64,000 nt of DNA from Polaribacter huanghezhanensis (GTDB lineage: Bacteria; Bacteroidota; Bacteroidia; Flavobacteriales; Flavobacteriaceae), in contig NZ_CP128595.1 in assembly GCF_030444335.1 (NCBI RefSeq), forward strand, positions 62,001 to 126,000. The letters run 5' to 3'. The notes under the pieces are model-generated. The model had not been told where the DNA came from and did no database searches. It saw nothing but the letters and a program-made list of their open reading frames with translations. The position numbers and the translations under genes were made by a program. Position 1 is the stretch's first letter, and every line of letters begins with the position of its first letter. Of this stretch, positions 19,248-27,986 are shown one piece after another.

Positions 19248-19955
19248 ATGAAAAATTTACTTGTTTTAGGTTTCGCTCTACTAATTGTTTCTTGTTCTTC
19301 TAAGAAAGAAGGAAACATGATTGTAAACGGTCAAATAAAAGGATTAAAAAAAGGAACGTTGTATCTACAAAAGATCGTAAACGACACTCTTTTAAAAACA
19401 ATAGATTCTGTTGCTGTTTTAGGAAGCGATCAATTTACATTAACTGCAAATGTAGATGAACCAGAAATGTATTATGTTACTTTTGATGGAAACACCACCA
19501 ATAAATACATTACCTTTTTTGCTGATAAAGGGATTATTAATATTACTGATGATGTTGCTAAATTTGGAATAAACCCAGTAATTACAGGCTCTAAAAATCA
19601 AGATATCTTAAACAATTACACAAAAATAGCTAGACGTTTTAACGATCAAAATTTAGATTTAATTCAACGTAAATTTTACGCACAAAAATCGAAAAATAAA
19701 GATTCTTTAGCAATCATTCAAAAAGAGTATGAAAACTTATTGAGAAGACGTTATATGGTTACTGTAAACTTTGCGTTAAATAACAAAGACAATACGGTTG
19801 GACCTTATTTAGCATTGACAGAATTGGCAAACGCAAATATTAAATGGCTAGATACCATTAACAAATCGTTATCACCAGAAGTTAAAAACTCATTATACGG
19901 CAGAAAGTTAGACAAGTTTGTTACCGACATTAAAAAATCAGAAGTTAAAAAATAG
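19248..19955 (+). CDS. DUF4369 domain lipoprotein
   Basis: A 235-residue lipoprotein: lipobox IVSC with Cys16, then Ser-Ser-Lys-Lys. The N-terminal 100 residues (GNMIVNGQIKGLKKGTLYL onward) form the DUF4369 beta sandwich found in front of thioredoxin-like domains in Bacteroidota. Here the thioredoxin domain is missing, and residues 115-235 are a helical, Lys-rich region instead, so this is a short member with an unknown role. It is followed directly by a terminator. Confidence 0.85.
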   Translation: MKNLLVLGFALLIVSCSSKKEGNMIVNGQIKGLKKGTLYLQKIVNDTLLKTIDSVAVLGSDQFTLTANVDEPEMYYVTFDGNTTNKYITFFADKGIINITDDVAKFGINPVITGSKNQDILNNYTKIARRFNDQNLDLIQRKFYAQKSKNKDSLAIIQKEYENLLRRRYMVTVNFALNNKDNTVGPYLALTELANANIKWLDTINKSLSPEVKNSLYGRKLDKFVTDIKKSEVKK

Positions 19956-19971
19956 TTTCTAAAACTCATTC

Positions 19972-20004
19972 AAAAAAACCGTTGAAAATTCAACGGTTTT
20001 TTTT
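19972..20004 (+). terminator. Intrinsic terminator between convergent genes
   Basis: Arms ACCGTTGAA (19978-19986) and TTCAACGGT (19989-19997), 2-base loop as drawn, flanked by an A-run and a T8 run, so it serves both the DUF4369 gene and the opposite-strand gene ending at 20019. Confidence 0.88.
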
Positions 20005-20018
20005 ATTGATCATAGACC

Positions 20019-20462
20019 CTAAAAAATACGTAATCGTACACTTGGGGTTCCTATTCTAATACTCGCTCCAGAAGATCTTCTATACCTACTTCTTTCATAT
20101 TCATAATGCCCATTGTAATAAAAGCTTGCATGGTACTCGTAATAATACCCATGATGACAATGGCTATCGCAATGCGATCTATGTTCTGCATAGGCATCTC
20201 TTTTTCCTTCCATATATGCTTCGTAAGCTACTCTATCTTTTCTTTTTAAATCTTCCTCATAATTTTTCTGCTCTTTCCAGAATTTTTTCTCTTCAGATTT
20301 CGATTTTACTTTAAATTGTTGCTCAAACTTAGCATCTTCTTTTGCTCTTTTTTGATAATATTTCTTCTTATCTTCTTTGGTAACGGTTTTTGATTCCTGC
20401 GCATGTATAAAATTTGCAGAAAGAAATAACAGCACTGTCAAAATTGTTTTCATTGTTTTCAT
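20019..20462 (-). CDS. Exported His/Tyr-rich basic protein, unknown function
   Basis: A 147-residue protein with a signal peptide (about 1-21, ending FIHAQ). Residues 25-85 are a highly charged Lys/Glu helix likely to be a coiled coil. Residues 92-130 are packed with His, Tyr, Ser and two Cys (HRSHCDSHCHHGYYYEYH), which looks capable of binding metal. The end, SIRIGTPSVRLRIF, is a beta-strand segment. I do not recognise a family. Low-complexity stretches make homology calls unreliable. Confidence 0.7.
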   Translation of the reverse strand: MKTMKTILTVLLFLSANFIHAQESKTVTKEDKKKYYQKRAKEDAKFEQQFKVKSKSEEKKFWKEQKNYEEDLKRKDRVAYEAYMEGKRDAYAEHRSHCDSHCHHGYYYEYHASFYYNGHYEYERSRYRRSSGASIRIGTPSVRLRIF

Positions 20463-20577
20463 ATCATTCGTTTTAATGTATCAGCAACTCTTTTTGTTGC
20501 TTCTACTAATAAGACAACTACAGCGCAATTTACCCTACCCTACAAATCATTTTTTTTATAAATTACACAACATCAAT

Positions 20578-20622
20578 TGTCAGTTCGAGTGTCACGCTTT
20601 TTTGAGTGATGCATCGAGAACA
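20578..20622. repeat. REP-like intergenic element, copy 1
   Basis: Contains TGTCAGTTCGAGTG (20578-20591) and ATCGAGAAC (20613-20621), the same two half-sites as the elements near 48217 and 50281. It lies in the 230-base gap between the His-rich gene and the PLP enzyme gene; TCAC and GTGA in the centre can pair. Confidence 0.65.
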
Positions 20623-20696
20623 CACAAAACGAAATCAAGAATAAGAAAATTGTCGTTCTAAATTAAACCAATTAACTTGCTCAAAAAGCACTAGTG

Positions 20697-21995
20697 ATGT
20701 CTAAAGCAACAAGACGTAGTTTTCTACAAAAAAGCATTTTAGGTGGTTTGTTTTATACGGTCGGAATTCCGTTTTTACAAGCAAACAATTCAATTGAATC
20801 TGTAAACTTAGATTCAGAATTCAAGTTAGAAACCAACAACTACAACCAAATCGATTGGAAAAAAATTAGAGCACAATTTTTGTTTCCGAAAAACAGACAG
20901 TATTTAAACACCGCTAGTTTAGGTCCGTCGCCAAGAATGGTTGTGAATACCGTTTGCAAAACCATTGAACAACTAGAAACTCAATGTAGTCACGGACATC
21001 ATTTAACAAAAAAAACGCATCAACAAATTGCACAATTTTTAAATACCTCTGTAGATGAAATTGCCGTGATCAGAAATGCGACAGAAGGCATGAATATAAT
21101 TGCCAGAACCTTGCGTTTAAAAGCTGGTGACGAAGTAATTATTTCTACTCACGAGCACGTTGGCGGTGCTGCGCCTTGGATGGCTTTGCAAAAAGATTTG
21201 GGCATTGTTGTCAAATTAATCGACTTGGATGTAGAGGGTGAAAAAAATTTACAAATCATCAAAAACGCGGTCACTTCAAAAACAAAAGCGATTGCTTTTT
21301 CTCATATTACCTGTACAAACGGGATGAAATTACCTGCCAAAGAAATTGCTGCTTTTTGCCGAAGTAAAAATATTTATTCTTGCATTGATGGCGCACAAGC
21401 ATTGGGAATGTTTTCCATCGATTTAACAGATATACAACCAGATTTTTATACAAGTAGCGGACACAAATGGTTGTTTGGTCCAAAGGGAACTGGCGTTTTT
21501 TACATGCATAAAAAATGGATCAAAAAACTAAATCCTGTTTTTGTTGGCGCGTACTCAGACAGTAAATATGATTTAAATTCCTTAACAATGGAATACCGAG
21601 ATTCTGTACAAAGAGAAGAATACGGAACACGAAACGCAGCCATTTCTTTAGGATTGGGAAGCGCAATTGAATTTATTTCAGAAATTGGAATTGAAAATGT
21701 TGCAAAACGCGGACGCGAATTGGCAAACTATTTTAGAAAAGGATTAAAAGACATTGTTGAAATAGAAATTTTAACTCCAGAAAACGAAAAATTTTCTGCT
21801 TCTATGATTACCTTTAAAATACACGGAAAAGACAATTTAAAAATCAATCAGCAACTAAATAGTGAGTACAAAATACGTTTGCGCGGAATTTATGAAAACA
21901 ATTTAAACAGCATTCGCGTTTCATTTGCTATCTTTAATACTTTTAAAGAAATAGACAATTTATTGATTGCCTTAAAAGAAATAACCAAAAATTAA
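20697..21995 (+). CDS. Class V aminotransferase-fold PLP enzyme with Tat-type signal
   Basis: A 432-residue fold-type I PLP protein of the class V/cysteine-desulfurase group. The PLP Lys is Lys257 in SSGHKWLFG, with Asp231 in CIDGAQALG binding the pyridine nitrogen and THEHVGG near 151 stacking. The N-terminus TRRSFLQKSILGG is a twin-arginine signal, so the enzyme probably acts in the periplasm after folding with cofactor, like isopenicillin-N-epimerase-type relatives. A GTG three bases upstream (20694) is the alternative start; I chose the ATG. It precedes the M28 peptidase gene by 14 bases, suggesting joint use of amino-acid or peptide substrates. Confidence 0.88.
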   Translation: MSKATRRSFLQKSILGGLFYTVGIPFLQANNSIESVNLDSEFKLETNNYNQIDWKKIRAQFLFPKNRQYLNTASLGPSPRMVVNTVCKTIEQLETQCSHGHHLTKKTHQQIAQFLNTSVDEIAVIRNATEGMNIIARTLRLKAGDEVIISTHEHVGGAAPWMALQKDLGIVVKLIDLDVEGEKNLQIIKNAVTSKTKAIAFSHITCTNGMKLPAKEIAAFCRSKNIYSCIDGAQALGMFSIDLTDIQPDFYTSSGHKWLFGPKGTGVFYMHKKWIKKLNPVFVGAYSDSKYDLNSLTMEYRDSVQREEYGTRNAAISLGLGSAIEFISEIGIENVAKRGRELANYFRKGLKDIVEIEILTPENEKFSASMITFKIHGKDNLKINQQLNSEYKIRLRGIYENNLNSIRVSFAIFNTFKEIDNLLIALKEITKN

Positions 21996-22009
21996 TAACA
22001 TCTCATTTT

Positions 22010-23623
22010 ATGAAAAATTATTTAAAATTTTTAGCAGCCGCAGTTATCGTATTTGCAAGTTGTGATAATGACAAATCAGAAACCATTGAAGTTAGCAAAA
22101 CAACCATTGGAAAACATATTGAACGCTTGGCTTCCGATGATTTTATGGGAAGAAAACCTTTTACCAAAGGAGAAGTAATTACCGTAAACTATTTAAAAGA
22201 TGAATTTGAAAAACTAGGGCTTTTACCAGGAAACGGCGATAGTTTTTATCAAGATGTACCGATGGTAGAAATTACTGGAACGCCATCAGAAAACATGGTA
22301 ATTGCTGGCAAAAAAGGAACATTCAATTTAAAAGCATTGAAAGATTTTGTGGCAACAACCAATAAAGTTGAAGAACATGTGAGTCTTAAAAACTCTGAAC
22401 TTGTTTTTGCAGGATACGGAATCGTTGCTCCAGAATATGGTTGGAATGATTATGAAGGCATTGATTGGAAAGGAAAAACGGCGGTTGTTTTAATTAATGA
22501 TCCTGGTTTTAAATCTGGAGATTCTACCTTATTTAAAGGAAACGAAATGACGTATTATGGTCGTTGGACGTACAAATACGAAGAAGCGGCAAGACAAGGC
22601 GCAGCAGGATTAATTATCATTCACGATACAGAACCAGCTTCTTATGGTTGGAATGTAATAGAGTCTGGTTGGAGCGGTGCTCGATTGATTATAGAAAGTG
22701 ATGCTCCGCAACTAAATGTGGAATCTTGGATTAGCGGAGAAAGCGCAGCTAAAATGTTTGACGCATCTACCATGAAAGGAAAAGATTACAAAAAAATGGC
22801 TAGAGAAAAAGGGTTTAAACCAGTTCCGTTAGCGTTAAATGTTTCGGTTGATATTAAAAACAAAATCAAAAAAGACGTTTCTAAAAATGTGGTTGCCATG
22901 ATTCCAGGAACCGACAGAAAAGATGAATATATTATCTATTCTGCGCATTGGGATCATTTTGGAATTGGAAAACCGATTGATGGAGATTCTATTTACAACG
23001 GCGCTGTTGATAATGCGTCTGGAACGGCAGGTTTATTAGCCATTGCTGAAGCATTTAAAAAAGGAAAAGCACCTAAACGCTCTATCGTATTTATGGCAGT
23101 AACCGGAGAAGAACAAGGATTGTTAGGTTCTGCGTATTATGCAGCGTATCCAATTTTTAATCCGAAGAAAACGGTGGCAAATATTAATATTGATGCGCTA
23201 GACAGTCCAGGAAAAATGAAAGACTTAACGATTACTGGTTTTGGACAATCTGAAATGGACGAATATGCCGAAGAAGCTGCGTTGCAACAAAACAGATACA
23301 TCATTCCAGATCCTGTGGCAGAGAAAGGCTATTTCTTTAGATCAGATCATTTTAATTTTGCGAAAATCGGAATTCCGGCCTTGTACGCAAGTGGTTCTTA
23401 TGAAGGATTTGACAAAAGTATTGAAGAAATAAAAGCCTACAATGCTTTTTACGAACACAATAAATACCACCAACCTTCTGATGAATACGATGCAGCAACC
23501 ACAGAATTAAGTGGTGTACAATTAGATTTACAACTCTTTTTTAATGTGGGTAGTAAATTAGCAAACGAAGATTATTTCCCGAAATGGTATGATGGTAGCG
23601 AGTTTAAAGCGGCTAGAGAATAA
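22010..23623 (+). CDS. M28 family zinc peptidase lipoprotein with PA domain
   Basis: A 537-residue lipoprotein (lipobox ending Cys18). A PA domain spans about 110-270 and is inserted before the catalytic M28 domain. All metal ligands are visible: His313 in SAHWDHFG, Asp334 in VDNASG, Glu367/368 in TGEEQG, Asp395 in NIDALD, and His447 in SDHFNF. The family cleaves N-terminal amino acids from peptides. Cell-surface or periplasmic location follows from the lipobox. It is preceded by the Tat-type PLP enzyme in the same direction. Confidence 0.93.
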   Translation: MKNYLKFLAAAVIVFASCDNDKSETIEVSKTTIGKHIERLASDDFMGRKPFTKGEVITVNYLKDEFEKLGLLPGNGDSFYQDVPMVEITGTPSENMVIAGKKGTFNLKALKDFVATTNKVEEHVSLKNSELVFAGYGIVAPEYGWNDYEGIDWKGKTAVVLINDPGFKSGDSTLFKGNEMTYYGRWTYKYEEAARQGAAGLIIIHDTEPASYGWNVIESGWSGARLIIESDAPQLNVESWISGESAAKMFDASTMKGKDYKKMAREKGFKPVPLALNVSVDIKNKIKKDVSKNVVAMIPGTDRKDEYIIYSAHWDHFGIGKPIDGDSIYNGAVDNASGTAGLLAIAEAFKKGKAPKRSIVFMAVTGEEQGLLGSAYYAAYPIFNPKKTVANINIDALDSPGKMKDLTITGFGQSEMDEYAEEAALQQNRYIIPDPVAEKGYFFRSDHFNFAKIGIPALYASGSYEGFDKSIEEIKAYNAFYEHNKYHQPSDEYDAATTELSGVQLDLQLFFNVGSKLANEDYFPKWYDGSEFKAARE

Positions 23624-23685
23624 CAAATAAATAGGTTTACAATTTTTAGTATCTTTATTAAAAATTGTAAGAAATATTAAGAAAA

Positions 23686-24186
23686 ATGCTAACTAACCAA
23701 GAAGCAAGTTATTTATTAGGTTTAGAAAAGGTTTTAACTAACCCGAAACAAATAATTGATTTATCTAAAAAGAAAAATAGATTGGAATTGATTTCACATC
23801 AAGATTCTGATTATGAATTTTGGGTTGAAATAACAACCAATCAAAAAATCATACTTAAAACTTCTATTCATCATTTAGAAAGTAATTCATTTATTGGTTT
23901 ATTGAGAATTGATTTTAAAGGAGGTCATCATAATCCAGCAAATTTACTTCCTACTTTACCTGATTTTCTAATCCCATACGCTAACAAGTGGTTTGACCCA
24001 ACTGAATCTCATATTCACATCTATGTTGAAGGCTATAAGCCTTTAGCTTGGGCAATACCATTAATTGATAGTGATTTTCCTGTTAAAGAAATTACTCAAG
24101 CATCAGACATATCGGATTTAATATTTAACTTTGCTCGGAGAATAAATCTAAAATCATTAATTTACATTCAGCAAGCAATACTTTGA
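23686..24186 (+). CDS. DUF6978-like protein (first gene of a two-gene accessory cassette)
   Basis: A 166-residue soluble protein that begins LTNQEASYLLGLEKVL. From memory it resembles the DUF6978 family; no enzymatic motif is visible apart from a cluster of aromatic and His residues in DFKGGHHNPANLLP and ESHIHIYVEG (residues about 84-125), which might be a binding or catalytic site. Its TGA overlaps the TTG start of the next gene by three bases, so the two are translationally coupled. The pair stands alone between unrelated housekeeping genes, typical of an accessory module such as a toxin-antitoxin or anti-phage unit. Function is not established. Confidence 0.6.
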   Translation: MLTNQEASYLLGLEKVLTNPKQIIDLSKKKNRLELISHQDSDYEFWVEITTNQKIILKTSIHHLESNSFIGLLRIDFKGGHHNPANLLPTLPDFLIPYANKWFDPTESHIHIYVEGYKPLAWAIPLIDSDFPVKEITQASDISDLIFNFARRINLKSLIYIQQAIL

Positions 24187-24965
24187 ATTGGGCAAATACA
24201 TATGTGGACGATTATTATAACTGGTTAAGGGAGAAAACCTTTATTCAAAAGGATTCTAACACTGATTGGTTTCTAATAAACACCCCTTTTGTTGGAGCAT
24301 TTAATGATACAATTGAAATTTATGCTCAAAAACACGGAAATCACTTAAAATTGAGTGACAACGGAGAAACTATGTCAAATTTAGAACTTCAGGGACTACA
24401 TATTCAAGGTTCAAAAAGACGTAGAACAATTCTAGATACAATACTCTTAAATTATGGGGTTAAATATGAAAGTGACGAATTAACATTAGAGGCAAACATT
24501 GAAAATTTTCCGCAATCAAAGCACAACTTTCTATCGGCAATAATTGAGATTAATGATTTATATGTATTATCAAAACATAATGTTGCTTCAATTTTCAAGG
24601 AAGATGTTAGGAATTATTTAGATTCTCAAAATATAATTTACACTCCTGATTTTATATCAAAAGGTGCTACAGGCTTAGAATTTAATTTTGATTTTCAAAT
24701 TGCAAAAAAGAATAAAGAGATAGTAATTAAATCATTCAACACAGTAAACAAATCAAATTTATCTACTTTTCTTTTTTCTTGGGACGATATAAAACCTGTT
24801 CGTGAAAAAATCACAAAAAAGAATGTAAATGCAATTGCGATTATAAATAATATTGATAAGGAAGTTCGAACTGAATTTTTAGATGCGCTTAAAACAAAAA
24901 GTGCTGATTTTATTCTTTGGTCTGAACGTGAATCTGAAAGAAGCAAGGAGCTTTTATCCGCATAA
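24183..24965 (+). CDS. DUF1828/DUF1829 domain protein (second gene of the cassette)
   Basis: A 260-residue protein. Residues about 25-120 fit DUF1828, with NTPF at 33-36 and the family motif LSDNGET at 57-63; residues about 150-250 fit DUF1829. The start is a TTG at 24183 overlapping the stop of the upstream gene; there is no ATG that keeps the NTPF region. A stretch FNFDFQIAKKNKEIVIKSF (167-185) has a D...K spacing distantly like a nuclease core but lacks a clear Glu, so nuclease activity is a guess only. Proteins of this pair are patchily distributed, and a role in defence or toxin-antitoxin is plausible. Confidence 0.7.
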   Translation: MNWANTYVDDYYNWLREKTFIQKDSNTDWFLINTPFVGAFNDTIEIYAQKHGNHLKLSDNGETMSNLELQGLHIQGSKRRRTILDTILLNYGVKYESDELTLEANIENFPQSKHNFLSAIIEINDLYVLSKHNVASIFKEDVRNYLDSQNIIYTPDFISKGATGLEFNFDFQIAKKNKEIVIKSFNTVNKSNLSTFLFSWDDIKPVREKITKKNVNAIAIINNIDKEVRTEFLDALKTKSADFILWSERESERSKELLSA

Positions 24966-25086
24966 ATCAATACTTAAAAGAATTGGTAAACAGCTTTTTA
25001 ATTCATGTTCGTTTTAAAAAATGCTAACGAGTTTCTTAACATTTTTATTTGCTATATTAGTTACTAAATAACATCACTAAAATATC

Positions 25087-25443
25087 ATGCTCACATCCAT
25101 CAACCCAAAATTACCGATGCGTAACAAAAAAGTGACCAGAGATTTTTACATCCAACAATTGGGTTTTAAAGAATTTGGCACAACAGATTATGAGTATTAT
25201 TTAATGCTAGAAAAAGACCAGATTCAATTGCACTTTTTTGAGTTTAAGGAGCTAAATTCAAAAGAAAATTATGGTCAAGTTTATATTAGAACAGACAATA
25301 TTGAGAATTTTTATCAAACCTTATTAGATCATAAAACGAGGATTCACCCAAACGGTTTGTTAGAAACAAAACCTTGGGGACAAAAAGAATTTTCGATGCT
25401 CGATCCTGATAAAAACCTGTTAACTTTTGGAGAAGCTATTTAG
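25087..25443 (+). CDS. VOC-family (bleomycin-resistance-like) protein
   Basis: A 118-residue single vicinal-oxygen-chelate protein: SINPKLPMRNKKVTRDFYIQQLGF at the start, IQLHFFEF (about 44-51) in the first module, and a closing EFSMLDPDKNLLTFGEA strand. This profile matches dimeric bleomycin-binding proteins, which sequester the drug without a metal, rather than glyoxalase I. Whether it confers resistance cannot be told. It stands alone in a 120-base gap on each side. Confidence 0.85.
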   Translation: MLTSINPKLPMRNKKVTRDFYIQQLGFKEFGTTDYEYYLMLEKDQIQLHFFEFKELNSKENYGQVYIRTDNIENFYQTLLDHKTRIHPNGLLETKPWGQKEFSMLDPDKNLLTFGEAI

Positions 25444-25494
25444 AAATAAAAGACCAACCAACAAATTCCTAAAGTAAAAAATCACGCTTTCAAC

Positions 25495-26682
25495 ATGAAA
25501 AAAACCATTTCTATTATTGGCGGAGGACCTTCCGCTTTTTTACTGGCGGCTTTTTTAGATACTTCAAAATTTGATGTGACTATTTATGAAAAAAATAAAA
25601 CAACTGGACGAAAATTTTTAGTTGCAGGAAAAGGCGGTTTTAACATCACGCATTCAGAACCGATGGAACAATTACTGAAACGTTATACACCTTCTGATTT
25701 TTTAGAAGAAGCATTACTAAATTTTACAAATACTGATTTTAGAAATTGGTTGAACCAAATTGGCATTCCGACTTATGTTGGAAGCAGCAAGAGAGTTTAT
25801 CCGGAAGAAGGTATTAAACCGATTGAAGTACTAAATGCCATTCTTGCTTCTTTAAAAGAAAAAGGAATTGCCATTAAAGATGAACATATTTTTTCTGATT
25901 GGGACATTGATAACAATCCGATAATTAACAACAAATCCATTCAAACAGATTATACCGTTTTTTCTTTAGGAGGTGGAAGTTGGAAAATTACTGGTTCTGA
26001 TGGAAATTGGCTAAACACCTTTGCTAAAAAAGGAATCAATACAACGCCTTTTGTGGCTTCAAATTGTGCATATCAAATCCATTGGAAATCAGATTTTATC
26101 AATAAAAACGAAGGAAGTCCGTTAAAAAACATCGCAATTTCTTGTGGTGGTACAACACAAAAAGGAGAAGCTGTGATTACCAAATTTGGCTTAGAAGGAA
26201 ATGCTATTTACGGATTGAGTCCGAAAATTAGAGAAGAATTAAATTCAAATTCTAAAGCAACCCTTTTTATCGATTTTAAACCTTCGTTAACTTTAGAAAA
26301 TGTGCTGTCTAAAATCAATTTATCAACACAAAAAAACACAACGGCAACGTTAAAGAAAGCACTCAAACTAAGCTCGGCGCAAATCGACCTTTTAAAAACT
26401 ACGCTTTCTAAAGAGCTGTATTTAAATTCAGATTCGTTAGCTAAATTCATCAAAAAATTTCCACTAGAAATTATAAATACAGCTGAAATCGATGAAGCCA
26501 TTTCTACTGTTGGCGGAATTGAATTAAATGCCATCACCAAAAATTTTAAACTAAAAAACTTACCAAATCAATTCTGTATTGGCGAAATGATCAATTGGGA
26601 TGCGCCCACTGGCGGTTATTTACTACAAGCCTGTGCAAGTATTGGCGTATTTGTTGCAAAGCATTTGAATAAAATAAATTAA
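25495..26682 (+). CDS. TIGR03862-type NAD(P)/FAD-dependent oxidoreductase (BaiN/RdsA-like flavoprotein)
   Basis: A 395-residue HI0933/BaiN-like flavoprotein. The dinucleotide motif IIGGGPSAFLLAAFLD is at 7-22, the second GR-rich signature TTGRKFLVAGKGGFNITH at about 36-53, and the C-terminal FAD contact CIGEMINWDAPTGGYLLQ near 363-380. Length and order match the TIGR03862 flavoprotein subfamily. The physiological substrate is unknown. It has no obvious partner gene; the next gene is pdxH. Confidence 0.9.
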   Translation: MKKTISIIGGGPSAFLLAAFLDTSKFDVTIYEKNKTTGRKFLVAGKGGFNITHSEPMEQLLKRYTPSDFLEEALLNFTNTDFRNWLNQIGIPTYVGSSKRVYPEEGIKPIEVLNAILASLKEKGIAIKDEHIFSDWDIDNNPIINNKSIQTDYTVFSLGGGSWKITGSDGNWLNTFAKKGINTTPFVASNCAYQIHWKSDFINKNEGSPLKNIAISCGGTTQKGEAVITKFGLEGNAIYGLSPKIREELNSNSKATLFIDFKPSLTLENVLSKINLSTQKNTTATLKKALKLSSAQIDLLKTTLSKELYLNSDSLAKFIKKFPLEIINTAEIDEAISTVGGIELNAITKNFKLKNLPNQFCIGEMINWDAPTGGYLLQACASIGVFVAKHLNKIN

Positions 26683-26808
26683 AAAAACTTCTAAAAAAAT
26701 GCAATAATTTTAATTTGATTCGTCTTTATAGATGAAGATTTGTAAAAAAGAAAACTAATTCTTTATCAGATAAAAAACATTTGTATTTTTACTGGGTAAA
26801 ACAAATTT

Positions 26809-27456
26809 ATGGCTAAAGATTTAAGTACTTATCGTAAAAGTTACGAAAAACAAGAACTGCTAGAAAGCAATTGCCCAGAAAACCCGCTTGAATTGTTTCA
26901 ACAATGGTTTTTAAATGCCGATGCTTCTGAAATGGTTGATGAAGCAAATGCCATGACCATCTCTACGATTGGTTTAGATGGATTTCCGAAAAACAGAGTT
27001 GTTTTATTAAAAAAATATACGTGGGAAGGTTTTATTTTTTATACCAATTACAATTCTGAAAAAGGAAAAGCAATTTTAGCAAACAACCATATTTGTTTGT
27101 CTTTCTTTTGGGCTGGATTAGAACAGCAAATCATCATTAAAGGGAAAGCAGAAAAACTATCAGAAAATTTATCTGACGGTTATTTTGAATCGCGCCCAGA
27201 CGGAAGCAAATTAGGCGCTTGGGCATCAAACCAAAGTGAAGTTGTATCGTCTAGAGAAGAACTGGACGCACAATTAAAAAGCTACGAAGAAAAATACAAT
27301 CAACAAGAAATTCCACGACCTAAACATTGGGGCGGATTTTTAATACAACCTATTTCTATCGAATTTTGGCAAGGAAGACCTAACAGAATGCACGACAGAA
27401 TTCGCTATACTTTACAAGAAGATTTTTCTTGGAAAAAAGAACGATTAGCTTCATAA
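26809..27456 (+). CDS. pdxH: Pyridoxamine 5'-phosphate oxidase
   Basis: Oxidises pyridoxine or pyridoxamine 5'-phosphate to PLP using FMN. The 215-residue protein keeps the family landmarks: an N-terminal region ending ENPLELFQQWF, RVVLLKKYTWEGFIFYTNYNSEKGK with the FMN-phosphate contacts, QQIIIKGKAEKLS, and the C-terminal signature HWGGFLIQP...EFWQGRPNRMHDR containing the substrate Arg and His. Length is normal. A possible upstream -7 (TATTTTTA, 26784-26791) differs by one base from consensus. Confidence 0.96.
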   Translation: MAKDLSTYRKSYEKQELLESNCPENPLELFQQWFLNADASEMVDEANAMTISTIGLDGFPKNRVVLLKKYTWEGFIFYTNYNSEKGKAILANNHICLSFFWAGLEQQIIIKGKAEKLSENLSDGYFESRPDGSKLGAWASNQSEVVSSREELDAQLKSYEEKYNQQEIPRPKHWGGFLIQPISIEFWQGRPNRMHDRIRYTLQEDFSWKKERLAS

Positions 27457-27486
27457 TTTTCTATATTTACTTTATCAAACTTTAGA

Positions 27487-27975
27487 ATGAAAACACTCTA
27501 TATTGTTCGTCACGCAAAATCGTCTTGGGAATATGAAGGTATTGCAGATATCGATAGACCATTAAAAGAACGCGGCATTAAGGACGCACACTTAATCTCT
27601 AACTACTTAGCAGAAACAATTAACAAACCAGATGTTTTTGTAACCAGTAGCGCAAACAGAGCCTTGCATACAGCAATTATTTTTTGCGACAACTTTGGCT
27701 ATCCATTATCTAACTTATACATTAAAAAACATTTGTATAATTTTAGTGATGGTTATTTGGTAAAAACCATAAAAGCATTAGATGACAGCTTTAATTCTGC
27801 TATTATTTTTAGTCACGATCACGGAATTAATACATTTGTAAATAAATATGGAGGCAAACCAATTGCACACGTACCAACTTGTGGCGTTATCGGAATTGAG
27901 TTTGATAATGAACATTGGAAAAGCATTAAAAAAGGAAAAACAACATTAATTGAATTTCCTAAAAATCATAAATAA
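27487..27975 (+). CDS. SixA-like histidine phosphatase
   Basis: A 162-residue phosphoglycerate-mutase-fold phosphatase. The phosphohistidine motif is VRHAKSSW with His9, the second catalytic region is TSSANRALHTA at about 53-63, and the second His lies in FSHDHGI near 99-105. Its small size and lack of lid match SixA, which dephosphorylates phosphohistidine residues. It is 11 bases before the Ppx/GppA gene, so the two phosphatases are probably co-transcribed. Confidence 0.88.
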   Translation: MKTLYIVRHAKSSWEYEGIADIDRPLKERGIKDAHLISNYLAETINKPDVFVTSSANRALHTAIIFCDNFGYPLSNLYIKKHLYNFSDGYLVKTIKALDDSFNSAIIFSHDHGINTFVNKYGGKPIAHVPTCGVIGIEFDNEHWKSIKKGKTTLIEFPKNHK

Positions 27976-27986
27976 AAAAAAGACGT

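Noticed and set aside
24695-24970. Minus-strand 91-residue ORF over the end of the DUF1829 gene
   Set aside because: A shadow of the DUF1829 coding sequence; composition is that of a reversed codon pattern.
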